NCBI RefSeq assembly: GCF_014529535.1
Contig: NW_023503340.1
Span: 62,001 to 126,000 of the forward strand
Length of the DNA stretch: 64,000 nucleotides
Direction: 5' to 3'
Source: Bradysia coprophila
Taxonomy: Eukaryota > Arthropoda > Insecta > Diptera > Sciaridae
Part shown: one piece after another, positions 34,196 through 45,792 of the stretch
Position numbering within the stretch: position 1 is the stretch's first letter
How the letters are laid out: each line of letters begins with the position of its first letter
Program-made: the position numbers and the translations under genes
Notes under the pieces: generated by a model
The model's database searches: none
What the model was told of the DNA's origin: nothing
What the model saw: only the letters and a program-made list of their open reading frames with translations

Positions 34196-34445
34196 TTAGT
34201 AGATTAAAAACTTTAAAAAATTTAAAAAATGTAAAAATTTAAAAAATTTAAAAAATTTAAAAAAAATTTTGGAATTTTAAAATTTTAAAATTTTTAAAAA
34301 GTTGAAAAATTTAAAAAAATTTAAAAATTTTAAAAATTTTGAAAAATTTTAAAAAATTTAAAAAATTTAAAATTTTTTGAAAAATATAAAAAAAAAAAAA
34401 AATTTTGAAAAATTTAAAAAATTATAAATTTAGAAAAAAAATTGA
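34196..34445. repeat. AAATTT low-complexity tract
   Basis: Almost pure runs of AAAAATTT over 250 bp. Confidence 0.85.
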
Positions 34446-34740
34446 GGCGAGCAGAGCTTACCAAAAGCGAACAAATTTGTTCTACCATACCCATCCACAC
34501 ACACACACTTAAAGGTGTTCTTATATGGGGCCTATATGGGAACTTCGAGGAGCCCTAGCTCCGAAACGAGGCCGGTTCCCCCCAATTTTTTTTTTCTGGA
34601 ATGTCTTAGAATGACTACTAGAATCTACTACCAAAATTTCAACAAAATCTAAAGAAGACTTTAGAAGATAGGAAACACGGACGGGCGGACGGACGGACTA
34701 ACAAAGTAACGTAGGATTTTTTCATTTCGTTTAAAGTACT
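34446..34740 (+). repeat. Fragment of a GACG-bearing repeat
   Basis: GAGCCCTAGCTCCGAAACGA, a CCCCAATTTTTTTTTCTGG stretch and ACGGACGGGCGGACGGACGG occur in the same order as in the GTACGAA elements but are strongly diverged. A related family is likely. Confidence 0.45.
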
Positions 34741-35458
34741 GAAATTGTCCAAAATGTATGGAAATGGGGCTTCTTGGAAGATTTTTTGCGTGGCCAAATT
34801 TTAAGCTGTAAGAACGTGTGATAGCTCGTTGAACTCGTACGGACGCCTAGTTTTTTTTAATGGTAATGTGGAGTCATTTGTATTTGAATTGTAGAACTTC
34901 AATATTTGCTGTATATATGGTTCTGCAGTCTACGACAAAAAATTTTTTTTGAAATTTTTTCTAGTAATAGGACTTGCGTCACGGGCGCTATGCTAACGCG
35001 CGCCCAATCACATTATTTTTTATTCGCTTCTCCAATTTGTTCAGACATAAATTTGCGGGGAACTGTCAAAACAATTTTTAATTTTCCAATTTAACGTTTT
35101 TGTTGTGAGAAAACCCTAACCTAACGATACCCAACGAGATCCTAACAACACAAAACGAGCTGCGTCATTGTGAGCAGCCTTTTTTTGGCATATTTAAATA
35201 AAAACAAATTGTGTTCCCACACAAAACCTAACAAGAGAAATCTAATCGTTTGAATTCCTCACAACAATAAACGTTGAATTGAAAAACAAAAAAAAATTGT
35301 TTTACTAACACGATGTTGCCTTCATGAGAGATCAATGTACACTAAAATGAAAGTATTTGGAAGTACTTGACTCATACTGGAAACCAGTATAAGAAAATGT
35401 AACTTCAAATACTATTTTACACTGCTCCATGCTTGACTGGTTCAAGTATTTGTCAGAT
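34741..35458. other. AT-rich stretch, nothing recognised
   Basis: No gene is supported. AACCCTAACCTAACGATACC at 35111-35130 looks telomere-like but is a single short occurrence. Confidence 0.35.
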
Positions 35459-35642
35459 CAAAGCACCTAGCAGGGTAATAGAGGTTTTACAACGTCAAAT
35501 AGACTAGTATTTGGATATCAATAATACCATTAGCAGCCTTAATGGTAATTTTGCAATGTCATTAAGAATAAAAAGGTATGAAAATATTCGAACACTCAGA
35601 TTAAAGGATTACTCTATTTCTATTACCTGCTAGGTGCTTTGG
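35459..35642. mobile_element. MITE-like hairpin element, family CAAAGCACCTAG, copy 2
   Basis: Same ends as the element at 8091-8258 and a matching centre (AATACCATTAGCAGCCTTAA in this copy, inverted in the other). It is slightly longer at 184 bp. Confidence 0.75.
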
Positions 35643-38619
35643 TCAGGTACCTGATATATACTGAAAAGACAGTGTACAAATGTTCTGATTCTTACATTTT
35701 TTTTTCGCTCGGATAGCTTGTGAAATGCAGCCACAGTGTGCATGCTCAAGATTATTAGGAACAGTGTTGATAAATAAATCAATTTAAAGATACTGAGAAC
35801 CTTATCGTGAAACACCTCCTCCTATGTAGAATATCACAAAAAGACAAGGAAAAAAAACTTCAGAGAAATTCGTGGGAATGACTACTATCGGTCAAAATAA
35901 ACGATGTGTTACACATATTGTTGACGTATGGACTTTAATAGAAACGTACGTCACCACTCAAATGTTTATTCTGAAATGATGAACACTGTGGAAACACAGA
36001 AGGGAGAAGGGAGAAATTAGATTTTCTTATCACAATGCGGACGAAAAGAAAGAGGCAAAAATGAACATGATCAACAGATCAACACAACATAGCTAATAAT
36101 ATGTACTATGGATGAATGTGGGTGCACTATCAGGCTATGGAAATTTTTGTGGTTTAAATAAATTTTTTCTTATCAAAATCGATGGAGATAATTATTATTA
36201 TACTTCGAATCGTTAGAACAACTAGACACCAATTTTAGACTTATGATTCGATAGTCATTTAAATAGGAAAACTTGTTCTTTGTCGGTAGTATAATAACCC
36301 CAATGTTCGACGTTCTAAACTCATTACGTGACATGTGACATCAATTATTACACCAATTATTTGTGTGACGTCACAAAATTTGTTTTTATATATTTTTTCC
36401 ACTGACAATGGTTCGTTGTAAATCGTCGTCTTCTTCTTTCAATAGCTTATTCCAATACTTATTACATGCGGAAAAAATGAGAAAATTGCGTTAGTATCCG
36501 GTTGTTAAATGCCATTTTGTAATGTAAATCACCAGAAGTGATAAAATGTTTCATACATTCATAACTCATAATTCTACAATGGCATTATATGCATTACGAA
36601 TGTGGTCTTCCACTGAACGATTGATAAGAAAGGAAATATTTAAGTAAAATGCTTAAATTTTAGATTACATTAAGTATACCGCATTCGGTATTCGAGAGAG
36701 AGAGAGAGAGAGAGAGTGTGTGTGTCTAAATTTTTGGTGCTCGCATGATACTATAACATTATGTTGATTCTCAATATCGTGTGTGTACAGCATATCCAGC
36801 TCAATTAACAAAATTTTATTTGCCAAGAAAATATCAATAGCAGCAATAACAACGAAATGATGAAATTGCTTATCGGTTTCAGAGACATTTAGTGGAAAAT
36901 TAGTTGTGTATGTGCTGAATCACATTCTATGAACAAGCAAAAAGTTGACATAAACTGCTTATGACAGACGTTGCCTGATGCGAACCACCTCATCGGACAT
37001 TTAACCTGTCACCAGACGGCAAGCATATGACCAGTACTATTATCGGATCTATTACTTCCATCGATCAAAGTATTTTTAATTGGTTTACATCCTGTACTTC
37101 AATTTTTTTAAGATGCATTTTACTATATAAAGGATAAAGGACTATAGATTATCCAGAGCTTGTCATTATTTTTGTCGTCGTTATCGATAACAGATGAATA
37201 GCCATATAGTATGTGACGTGACAGGTTAAAAATTTACGTGCACTTAAAATTGAACGAACTTTTTCACCACTCACCGTTGAAAATAGTACCTACAGAAATT
37301 GTTCATATGCCGCACACTCTACGCTGTATACATCTACACTCATTAAATAAGTTCTTGTGCAGTGCACTGAACTCAAACGCAGATATTCCCCTAAGAATTT
37401 TCGTGATAACGTTTTGGAAAATGTTTGTATAATTGGAAGGCCCACGGCGTCGAGCGTGAGATTTATGGAAAAGATCAGCTTAGACCAATTATCTGCAAGA
37501 TTTTTGAAATTATCTAAGGTCAATGTACTCAGACGACAATTTAGGGTCTTATAACGTCTTAAAATTGCGCAGTCGTACCATTATTATTACCTACTACAAG
37601 TCGTTTACATGTTTTACTTACGAATAAGGGCGCCGCTATAACCTTTGCAAAATAAAATGATTTTCATGTGACCTGTGCAGTCACACATTTTGTATGGAAG
37701 TCTTAATTTTTATTAAGTGCGGTGTGATGAACCCAATTTTCTCCACTGCAAATGCCATGAGAAAATAATGTTTTGTTGACGCTTCTGATGACAGATCGTG
37801 GAAGAAAATGCCTCTTTTCTCATCTCTTGTTTTAACAGGGGAGAAAATAGACGTTTACTGCCCTGAATTTTGTTTTTTTTTTAATGTTTTAAATGTTAAA
37901 TTAATGTTTTTGGTTCGTGGAGAAGAACGGTTAATCATGCGAGGTGTGTAAAACGTTGTGTTCACGTCTGCAAGAAAATAGGAAATTCCAACTTCGATCG
38001 GTAACTTTTACTTCAATCGTTGTAACTTGATTTACACATTTCTTTCAAGCGAAACCAAGTAGAACAAACTCCTTTTTGGGTGACAATAAACAACCACTAT
38101 GGAAATGATTCGGTGTCAATCATTCAGTAAACGATTCAGTAAACGATTTCAGTCTACAATCTTTCACAGACAGTCACTTGTGATCTGTCTGAATATTTTT
38201 TGGTGGCAGTACACAATGTGATTGTAAGCCAGTAACAGTTTGATGCGAGGTCCAGCAACCAGAACAGGATATGAAAATATTCGATAATTCTATGACACTT
38301 TGAGAAATCTAAAATCGGCCAGGTAATTTGTAGTATTATTGTCGCCTCCGTAAAATTTTGATTCCTTCATCATTAGTGGCATCAATGCGGAATAGAAGTT
38401 TTCACAGGTTATTTTGAATCGACGCAAAAACATCATTCCTATTGGTCTTCGTTCGGTTTCGGGATTATTTTTTAGCAAGAATAACGTTTATGTACAGTAG
38501 CGTGATATGAAAATACATTTACACACTAGTGCGTAAAGAGACGTTTGAAAAAATATGGATATCACTCGCATCTATTTCGTAAAACTTCAAACGTTCAAAA
38601 TGAAGACGATGATTAAAAC
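35643..38619. other. Gene-free AT-rich stretch
   Basis: Apart from a GA/GT microsatellite at 36693-36727, nothing was recognised. Open frames near 37238-37554 overlap on both strands and have no splice or domain support. Confidence 0.35.
36693..36727 (+). repeat. GA then GT dinucleotide microsatellite
   Basis: About eleven GA units followed by GTGTGTGTGT. Confidence 0.85.
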
Positions 38620-38655
38620 GAGCCGTCAGAACAGTCGGAGCATTCGCTCCGACTG

Positions 38656-41233
38656 AGCCCCGTACGAACCCGTACATCTATTGCGTACGCGACCCTAGTT
38701 CGTCGGTCGCCCTACTCTTACCCTAAACCTACTAACCTAAAATTCTTATGAAATGTGCACGTCTTAAAAATTGCGCATAGCGCAATTACGAAGCCCCGTA
38801 CGACGTTCCTTTCAACTGTAACCCAAACTTAAAAATTTTTGCAACAATTTATATTAAGGCCAGTTCATACTCGCATACATTTTTGCGATATATGCGACCA
38901 TGAACTGGCCTTAAAAAAGGCCAGTTCATACTCGCATACATTTTTGCGATATATGCGACCATGAACTGGCCTTAAAAAAGGCCAGTTCATACTCGCATAC
39001 ATTTTTGCGATATATGCGACCATGAACTGGCCTTAAAAAAGGCCAGTTCATACTCGCATACATTTTTGCGATATATGCGACCATGAACTGGCCTTAAAAA
39101 AGGCCAGTTCATACTCGCATACATTTTTGCGATATATGCGACCATGAACTGGCCTTAAAAAAGGCCAGTTCATACTCGCATACATTTTTGCGATATATGC
39201 GACCATGAACTGGCCTTAAAAAAGGCCAGTTCATACTCGCATACATTTTTGCGATATATGCGACCATGAACTGGCCTTAAAAAAGGCCAGTTCATACTCG
39301 CATACATTTTTGCGATATATGCGACCATGAACTGGCCTTAAAAAAGGCCAGTTCATACTCGCATACATTTTTGCGATATATGCGACCATGAACTGGCCTT
39401 AAAAAAGGCCAGTTCATACTCGCATACATTTTTGCGATATATGCGACCATGAACTGGCCTTAAAAAAGGCCAGTTCATACTCGCATACATTTTTGCGATA
39501 TATGCGACCATGAACTGGCCTTAAAAAAGGCCAGTTCATACTCGCATACATTTTTGCGATATATGCGACCATGAACTGGCCTTAAAAAAGGCCAGTTCAT
39601 ACTCGCATACATTTTTGCGATATATGCGACCATGAACTGGCCTTAAAAAAGGCCAGTTCATACTCGCATACATTTTTGCGATATATGCGACCATGAACTG
39701 GCCTTAAAAAAGGCCAGTTCATACTCGCATACATTTTTGCGATATATGCGACCATGAACTGGCCTTAAAAAAGGCCAGTTCATACTCGCATACATTTTTG
39801 CGATATATGCGACCATGAACTGGCCTTAAAAAAGGCCAGTTCATACTCGCATACATTTTTGCGATATATGCGACCATGAACTGGCCTTAAAAAAGGCCAG
39901 TTCATACTCGCATACATTTTTGCGATATATGCGACCATGAACTGGCCTTAAAAAAGGCCAGTTCATACTCGCATACATTTTTGCGATATATGCGACCATG
40001 AACTGGCCTTAAAAAAGGCCAGTTCATACTCGCATACATTTTTGCGATATATGCGACCATGAACTGGCCTTAAAAAAGGCCAGTTCATACTCGCATACAT
40101 TTTTGCGATATATGCGACCATGAACTGGCCTTAAAAAAGGCCAGTTCATACTCGCATACATTTTTGCGATATATGCGACCATGAACTGGCCTTAAAAAAG
40201 GCCAGTTCATACTCGCATACATTTTTGCGATATATGCGACCATGAACTGGCCTTATAAATAAACATTTTACTAATGAATATGCTAGTATATAGCTCAAAA
40301 GAACTATCTACACCGTTATATAGCTCAATGTAGCTGTATATATTTATAAATAGATATCCATATTTGCGATGCTTAAAACACCCCACACACATAACCAATC
40401 ACTTCCCACTGATCAGTAACTTTGTAAGTATCATTTTCACCGATTTCTATTGTTTTTACAAAAATCCAAAATGGCGGCCGACGGCCATTTTGTTAGGAGG
40501 TGGAAATTAGTACAGCTGCTTTACATTCAATAATACCTTTAAAAAAAAAATTCATGAAATTCGGTCAAATTTTACTCGAGATATTAACAAAAAACACCAC
40601 GTTCACTGTACGGCCGAGTAGCCACATATACGCTCACTCCAAGGGACCTAGCTCACGCTCCGGTGAACCAAATTTCATAAACTTTTTTTCCCTCATTGGT
40701 ACGGTCAATACGTATCTAATAAAGTAAAATCCATCGAGATCCGTTCAAATTTGACCAACCTACAAGCAAAAACGGCTTGCCACCCTGTACCTAGTTCACT
40801 CCAAGGGGTCTAACTAACGAGTCGGTCATCCGATTTCCATAAACTTTTTTTTTGTCGATCGGTATTGTAAATACCTTTTATTTGACGTATCACTTACATG
40901 TTTAGCCTTTGAATGGCCGCAGATATCTTCGGAAAACGTTAAATCAGTTATGGGGCCCCAGCTCGGGAGGGGTCGACCCAAAATTGCCCATCTTCGAACT
41001 TAGCCTCACTATTTCGACTATATTTCAGGGAAAAAAAAATTTTTGAAATCGGATTTGATTTACTCAAGATATCGACGTGACAGACGGACGGACGGACGGA
41101 CGGACAAAATTTTTGTTGCGGATTCGTTATCTATGAACATAGGCAAACACTTTGCCCTTACCGTCTGCTTCGAATTCCATCAATTACACACGGCATCGTA
41201 ATCCTATTAGCCCCTTGTACTTCGTACGGGGCT
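38656..41233 (+). mobile_element. GTACGAA-ended element, copy D, carrying a palindromic satellite
   Basis: It begins AGCCCCGTACGAACCCGTA, preceded by a perfect 8-bp hairpin GTCGGAGC-ATTC-GCTCCGAC. It ends TACTTCGTACGGGGCTAAAAA. In order it holds the AATTGCGCATAGCGCAATT palindrome, the 61-bp array (38858-40252), a TATAGC-rich block, diverged 144-bp-type blocks, the GACGGACGG stretch (41083-41104) and the conserved 3' block. It is the most complete copy in the window and has no transposase or helicase frame. Confidence 0.75.
38858..40252. repeat. 61-bp palindromic satellite, 23 units
   Basis: Each unit is a 53-bp hairpin plus the spacer TTAAAAAA. In the hairpin, GGCCAGTTCAT pairs with ATGAACTGGCC over 11 bp. 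After a 2-nt mismatch, TCGCATA pairs with TATGCGA over 7 bp, leaving a 13-nt loop. The first unit starts at 38858 and the last at 40200, a difference of exactly 22 x 61 bp. By eye all units are identical, so the array is very young or actively homogenised, or was over-replicated in assembly. Confidence 0.95.
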
Positions 41234-41239
41234 AAAAAT

Positions 41240-42119
41240 GCACAAAAACACTAATCTATTTTCTCATTTCCTTTCCTTTTTTATAAATATAAAAATTGAA
41301 GAAATGTAATATCTTTCTTGGAATGTGCAATGATGAGTTTTCTGGAACCACTTAAGAGTACTAAATTTTATGGTTTGTTGTTTGACTTCTTTTACTATCT
41401 ACTTCCTTCATTTCCTTATGTTTTACGAACACTAAACAAAGAGAACAATATTGTCTCCGTCTGAGCAATATTTTTCTTTTTCTTTGCGAATTGTAAATAC
41501 CCTTTTATGGATTTTAGCATAAAGATCAGAAAACGACGAGAAAAAAAAGACCACCAAAACACCAGAGCGCCAATATTAATGACATTTTAATGTTAATTTA
41601 ATATAAACGACAATTTCTCGACTAGTCTAAATTTATGTGTGGTGTGCAATCTAACCAAGGCCGCAAACACATTTTTCATCTTTTCCATACAAGCAAATCT
41701 TCTTCCTTAAAGTCAATCTGATACGTTTGCTGTAGAATTTTTCGGTTATCATATATGCAATTAGACGTGTCGGAGGTGTTGATATAAGTTTTATAATGCG
41801 GATTGAAAATCGCATCTTAATTTCTACCTTGAAATTTCCAGATCTTGATCGTAACAGCATCACACACAAAAAACCATATTGACTATACCCATACGAAAAG
41901 CGACCATAATAAACGAAATTTAAATGGAATGCATAAGCGATTTATTACGTCGTTTGGTCGGCTTTATTTATAATTTCTTTTGATAAATAAAATGATTGCG
42001 ATGCGATGACACAAAGGACGATACCTTCAAAAAAAAAAAGAAGTTCGCCTTAGGCCATTTTATGCCAAATTTATATCAAATTGGTTAGAATAGGTTATTA
42101 TTGGTTTATATGAAACGCT
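41240..42119. other. AT-rich stretch, nothing recognised
   Basis: No exon or repeat was supported. Confidence 0.35.
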
Positions 42120-42352
42120 CCAGTAAATTTTGGAACAATATATTTTACCATGCTGCATGCGTCGCAAACCGTACTTTTCTTGTTTCAAGCACTACTTTCG
42201 CGTCCTCAGCCCTTAAAATCCATTACATCACTCGGGATAAAAATGAAAAGTCTCGTTTTCATGGGTTTATTGACCTTGGCTACGCCTCGGATCACCGAAA
42301 TTCACACGAAAACTCTACTTTTCAGCTTTTTATCCCTAGTAATGAAAAATAG
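42120..42352. mobile_element. Hairpin-family composite related to 28477-28910
   Basis: ATGCTGCATGCGTC, GTTTCAAGCACTACTT, AAAATGAAAAGTCTCGTTTT and GAAAACTCTACTTTTCA blocks match the other locus in changed order and orientation. The long open frames on the + strand are chance products. Confidence 0.5.
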
Positions 42353-42359
42353 TATCGCT

Positions 42360-43600
42360 TGTTCTGCTAAAACTAATAAACGCAAATAATCGTGATACTT
42401 CCCAAAATGTTACCGAAAATTCTTCAAATGGTCGAAATTCGTCATTTGGAAAATAATTAATTTAAACGTCGAAATTCGGCACGAAGACAATGGGGCAAAA
42501 CTTTAAGAACGCGTGTCCTTCGGGTATGTCCTGGTTATATTTTCGAAGTTATACCGAACTCAGACTCATTTGTACATCTATAGGTATAATTTCGATATCA
42601 AATGCCTTCGTTCTATATCAATAAGGTTGTACATAACGTCGTTCGGATGTTGTACATAACAACATTTTTGCATGACTCTTAACAGTTTTAACAGCATATC
42701 AACAGAGACACAAATTTAGGTGGCACTTAAGGAAATAAATATTTTGTTACTTTTAGCTGATTGCTGATAAATATGTTGATTGAATAAAGAGAGTAACAAT
42801 AACAAGATGGAACAAAATATTCCATCGGACTATAAACAATTTTTGAAATTATTTACACATAGTCATTGTAATGGAACGAAATATTTTATTTTCTTCTTCT
42901 TCTTCTTCTTCTTCTTCTTCTTCAAATGTTCTGGTGTGTAATATAATCTACGTCTATTGCTTATACTTAGAGACACATAAATATCCTTCCGTTTGCATAT
43001 TTTATATACACTTAATTCAACTGAGTATGGGAGCTTGTATAATGGGAAAGCTCTCTTGCCTCTTCTTCTTCTTATTAGCATTATCGTCCCCTCCAAATGC
43101 ATTTATACAATTGGTATATAAAAGCTGATGATCCCATAGAAATGGTTCAAACATATTTTGCTGCTGACGGTGTAAGAAAGTGAAATTCTACCGAGACACG
43201 ATATAGATAATTTTTTCGTTTTATTATTATTATTATTTTTGGTTGTTTTGTGTTCGCTGTTTACCGTTTGAGAAATATAAATTTGAAAGTTTTTTTTAAA
43301 CAAAATCGTAGTAGAATCAGGTGAGTCTTCCCGAATAGAATTGATGGATATTAAATGTTATAATGTTGTGTGACTGTTGTTCTCTTGAACCATTATTTTG
43401 TTAATTTTCTTCTTTTCACTTACGAAGTGTGTGAATACGTTTTGTGAATTTTAAGACGAAAAAAAGTAGTTTTTTAAAATCTAATGAATATCCCCACTTA
43501 TACTGTGAATGGAAATCCTGGTGTGTTGAAATAAAAATGTAAATTTGCGTATATTTTCGCTATACAAAGTCATGCCAATATGAATTCCGTTAAATTTTGA
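42360..43600. other. AT-rich stretch with microsatellites
   Basis: A TTC microsatellite lies at 42890-42922 and a short TTA run at 43221-43236. No gene is supported. Confidence 0.4.
42890..42922 (+). repeat. TTC microsatellite
   Basis: Eleven TTC units in a row. Confidence 0.9.
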
Positions 43601-43613
43601 ACACTCGTTGTTA

Positions 43614-43972
43614 TAGGAAAGAAAATAATTTCAAAGAAGTTACGTTGGAAGACGGGTTGTCATTGACTTTAAAACGACCAATCTACTACTTCGTTTTAGA
43701 AGTTTATTTCGTTCCAAAGTTCCAACTTTCAATGGAATGGTATCATAAAAACATTATTCGACTAGCTGAATTTCTTAGATTCAGTTACGTTAGAAACGAG
43801 ATTATCATTATAGTGAAGAAATAATTTCGAAGAAGAATTTATTGACTTTAAAATGATCAATCTACTACTTCTTTTCAAAAATCTATTTCTTTTCAAATTC
43901 CAATGAAATGGCATCATTATTCGGACAGCAGAATTTCTAAATTTAGTTAGAAACCAGATTAGAATTAGTGTC
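43614..43972 (+). repeat. Diverged tandem duplication, about 200-bp units
   Basis: The blocks AATAATTTC, ATTGACTTTAAAA, CAATCTACTACTTC, CAATGGAATGG and TAGAAAC appear in the same order in 43614-43812 and 43818-43970. The first copy has an open frame of 75 codons and the second does not keep it. Confidence 0.6.
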
Positions 43973-43974
43973 GC

Positions 43975-45638
43975 CGAACAAACCAAATTTGTGTATTCTT
44001 AATATTGTCCTTCACAGTATTACTTCTTCTTCATGGCACGCCCAATATCCATGTTCATTTTCATTGCATATTTTATTACTCAAAATTTAACACATGCTGA
44101 CAGAAAATGAAGAAGACAAAAAACCGTACCTTACCTTTTACGGGATGATGAATGCACATTGCACACAGTACAAACATGTCGTTACCCAGGAATAATAATT
44201 TCATTCACGAAAAAAAATTGCACCACTTCGCAGCATAATTATACGTACACATGTCTTTAGCACAATTAACATTTAACATTGCCTGACATTTTTCATTGTT
44301 TTAAAAGATCACACAGATCGGCAGTTAAAGCAGTTAAAACCATTACCATTACCATTACCAATTTAAATTAATTACCGTTTTCGCTAAATCAACCTTACAA
44401 AATTTTAAAATTCAGTAACTGACCTTTTGTTTGTAGTAGGTGGGCTTTGTGCTGTTAATAATGTGCCAACGTGATTGAGACAATTCCGTATTTCTTGTAG
44501 TCTGAAGTAAGGCAAAAAATAGCAAAGAATGGGAAAATGTCTCTTTGAAATTATAGTTAGTTTTACAGTGGAAATGAATTCAGAATTCTCTTCTATACCG
44601 GGTCGACCGGGTTGATAGAACAATAATTGTTGGTCGTTCTTCTTTACACATTTTGGAAATGTTTTGCATCAGAAACTTACAATCACGCACTCAAAACTAA
44701 ATGCAAAAAAATCTCCCTTTGGAGGGCTTAATATTGAGAAATGCTTTACTCAATTTCATTAAAATATTTTGAGTGAAATGTGGTTAAGTGAAATATTCTT
44801 CAATATTATGTCCTGATTTATATCATCGTCCCGTTGCATTTTCCAGATAATCGGTAGAGATACTGCTACTGGCACATAAGTTACAATAAAAACAATTAAT
44901 TTAATTTAGCTCAGCTGATGTCATTACAGCGGTTGTTCCTTGACTCTCACTGAGCTTACTGCTCAAGAGCTGAATAATATTTTCGATTTATTTAAACAAT
45001 AGTGCAGATGTTAGTCAGAACACGATTCACATAGTCAGCCAAATTGGATTTGAAACAGTAGATTTAAACAATGTTTCCCGGTTATTCCGTGTTAATCGAG
45101 CTCTTCGCCATTCATATAATCTCCATGAGAAATATAATTTTCAATATATAAATTTTGCGTATCGTCGGTTGTTCTCGAATCCGTTGCTAATTGCAGCTCT
45201 GTAACAAGGGAAATGTTCGTACACACATTCATATTTATATTCTTTCCAGTTCAGATGATGGTGAATCAAATAATTCAATTTGATTAAACGGAAGTTTAAT
45301 AAAAGAGAGTACGATTTTAATGGGCACTTGTTATTTCAGAACTGACTCAAGTTTAAGTTCAGTTAAGATTATATTATTGGATATGTCTGTTTCGGTGTGA
45401 AATGTTGCTTTTGTTTCGATTTAAAAAAGGCGATCGGTGGAAAGCTTCTGAGCTTCTGAATTAGGTGTTCCACAAACCGATTGGTCGTTGTTAGGGGAAT
45501 ACAGAGCACTTTCACTCAACGACACATATGGAACATGTTCGGTTCAAACATTATTTCGCAATATTCCTGGTATATATCAAACTGTTCGCTACCCACTCTT
45601 ACTATGTCTAATGATGTATGATTCGTATTTATGTTCTG
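43975..45638. other. AT-rich stretch, nothing recognised
   Basis: No supported exon or repeat end. Confidence 0.35.
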
Positions 45639-45792
45639 CAGGGCCTATTTTTGAGAATTTTAACTCCGAAAAAAATTCGGAATAATTCTGAAAGATTTCG
45701 AGTAATTCCGAGTAGGAATTTTTCAGAACAATTTGGAGCTTTTCCGAATTATTCGGAATTTTTGGAAATAAAATTTCTAAAAATAAGCCCTG
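45639..45792. mobile_element. hAT-type MITE, family CAGGGCCTATTTT, copy 2
   Basis: The left end CAGGGCCTATTTTTGAGAA and the right end TAAAAATAAGCCCTG are inverted. The flanks are ATGTTCTG (left) and ATGTACTG (right), a 7-of-8 match consistent with an aged 8-bp target duplication of the hAT superfamily. The interior is rich in TTCGGAATAATTC-like words. Confidence 0.7.

Noticed and set aside
35111..35130. Telomere-like CCTAACCTAAC
   Set aside because: A single short occurrence in AT-rich DNA; no array.
38858..40252. CRISPR-like regular spacing
   Set aside because: The unit repeats as a whole, with no variable spacers, and the setting is an insect genome. It is a tandem satellite.
42863..43128. 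Frames with poly-Lys or poly-Ser
   Set aside because: Translation of the TTC microsatellite.
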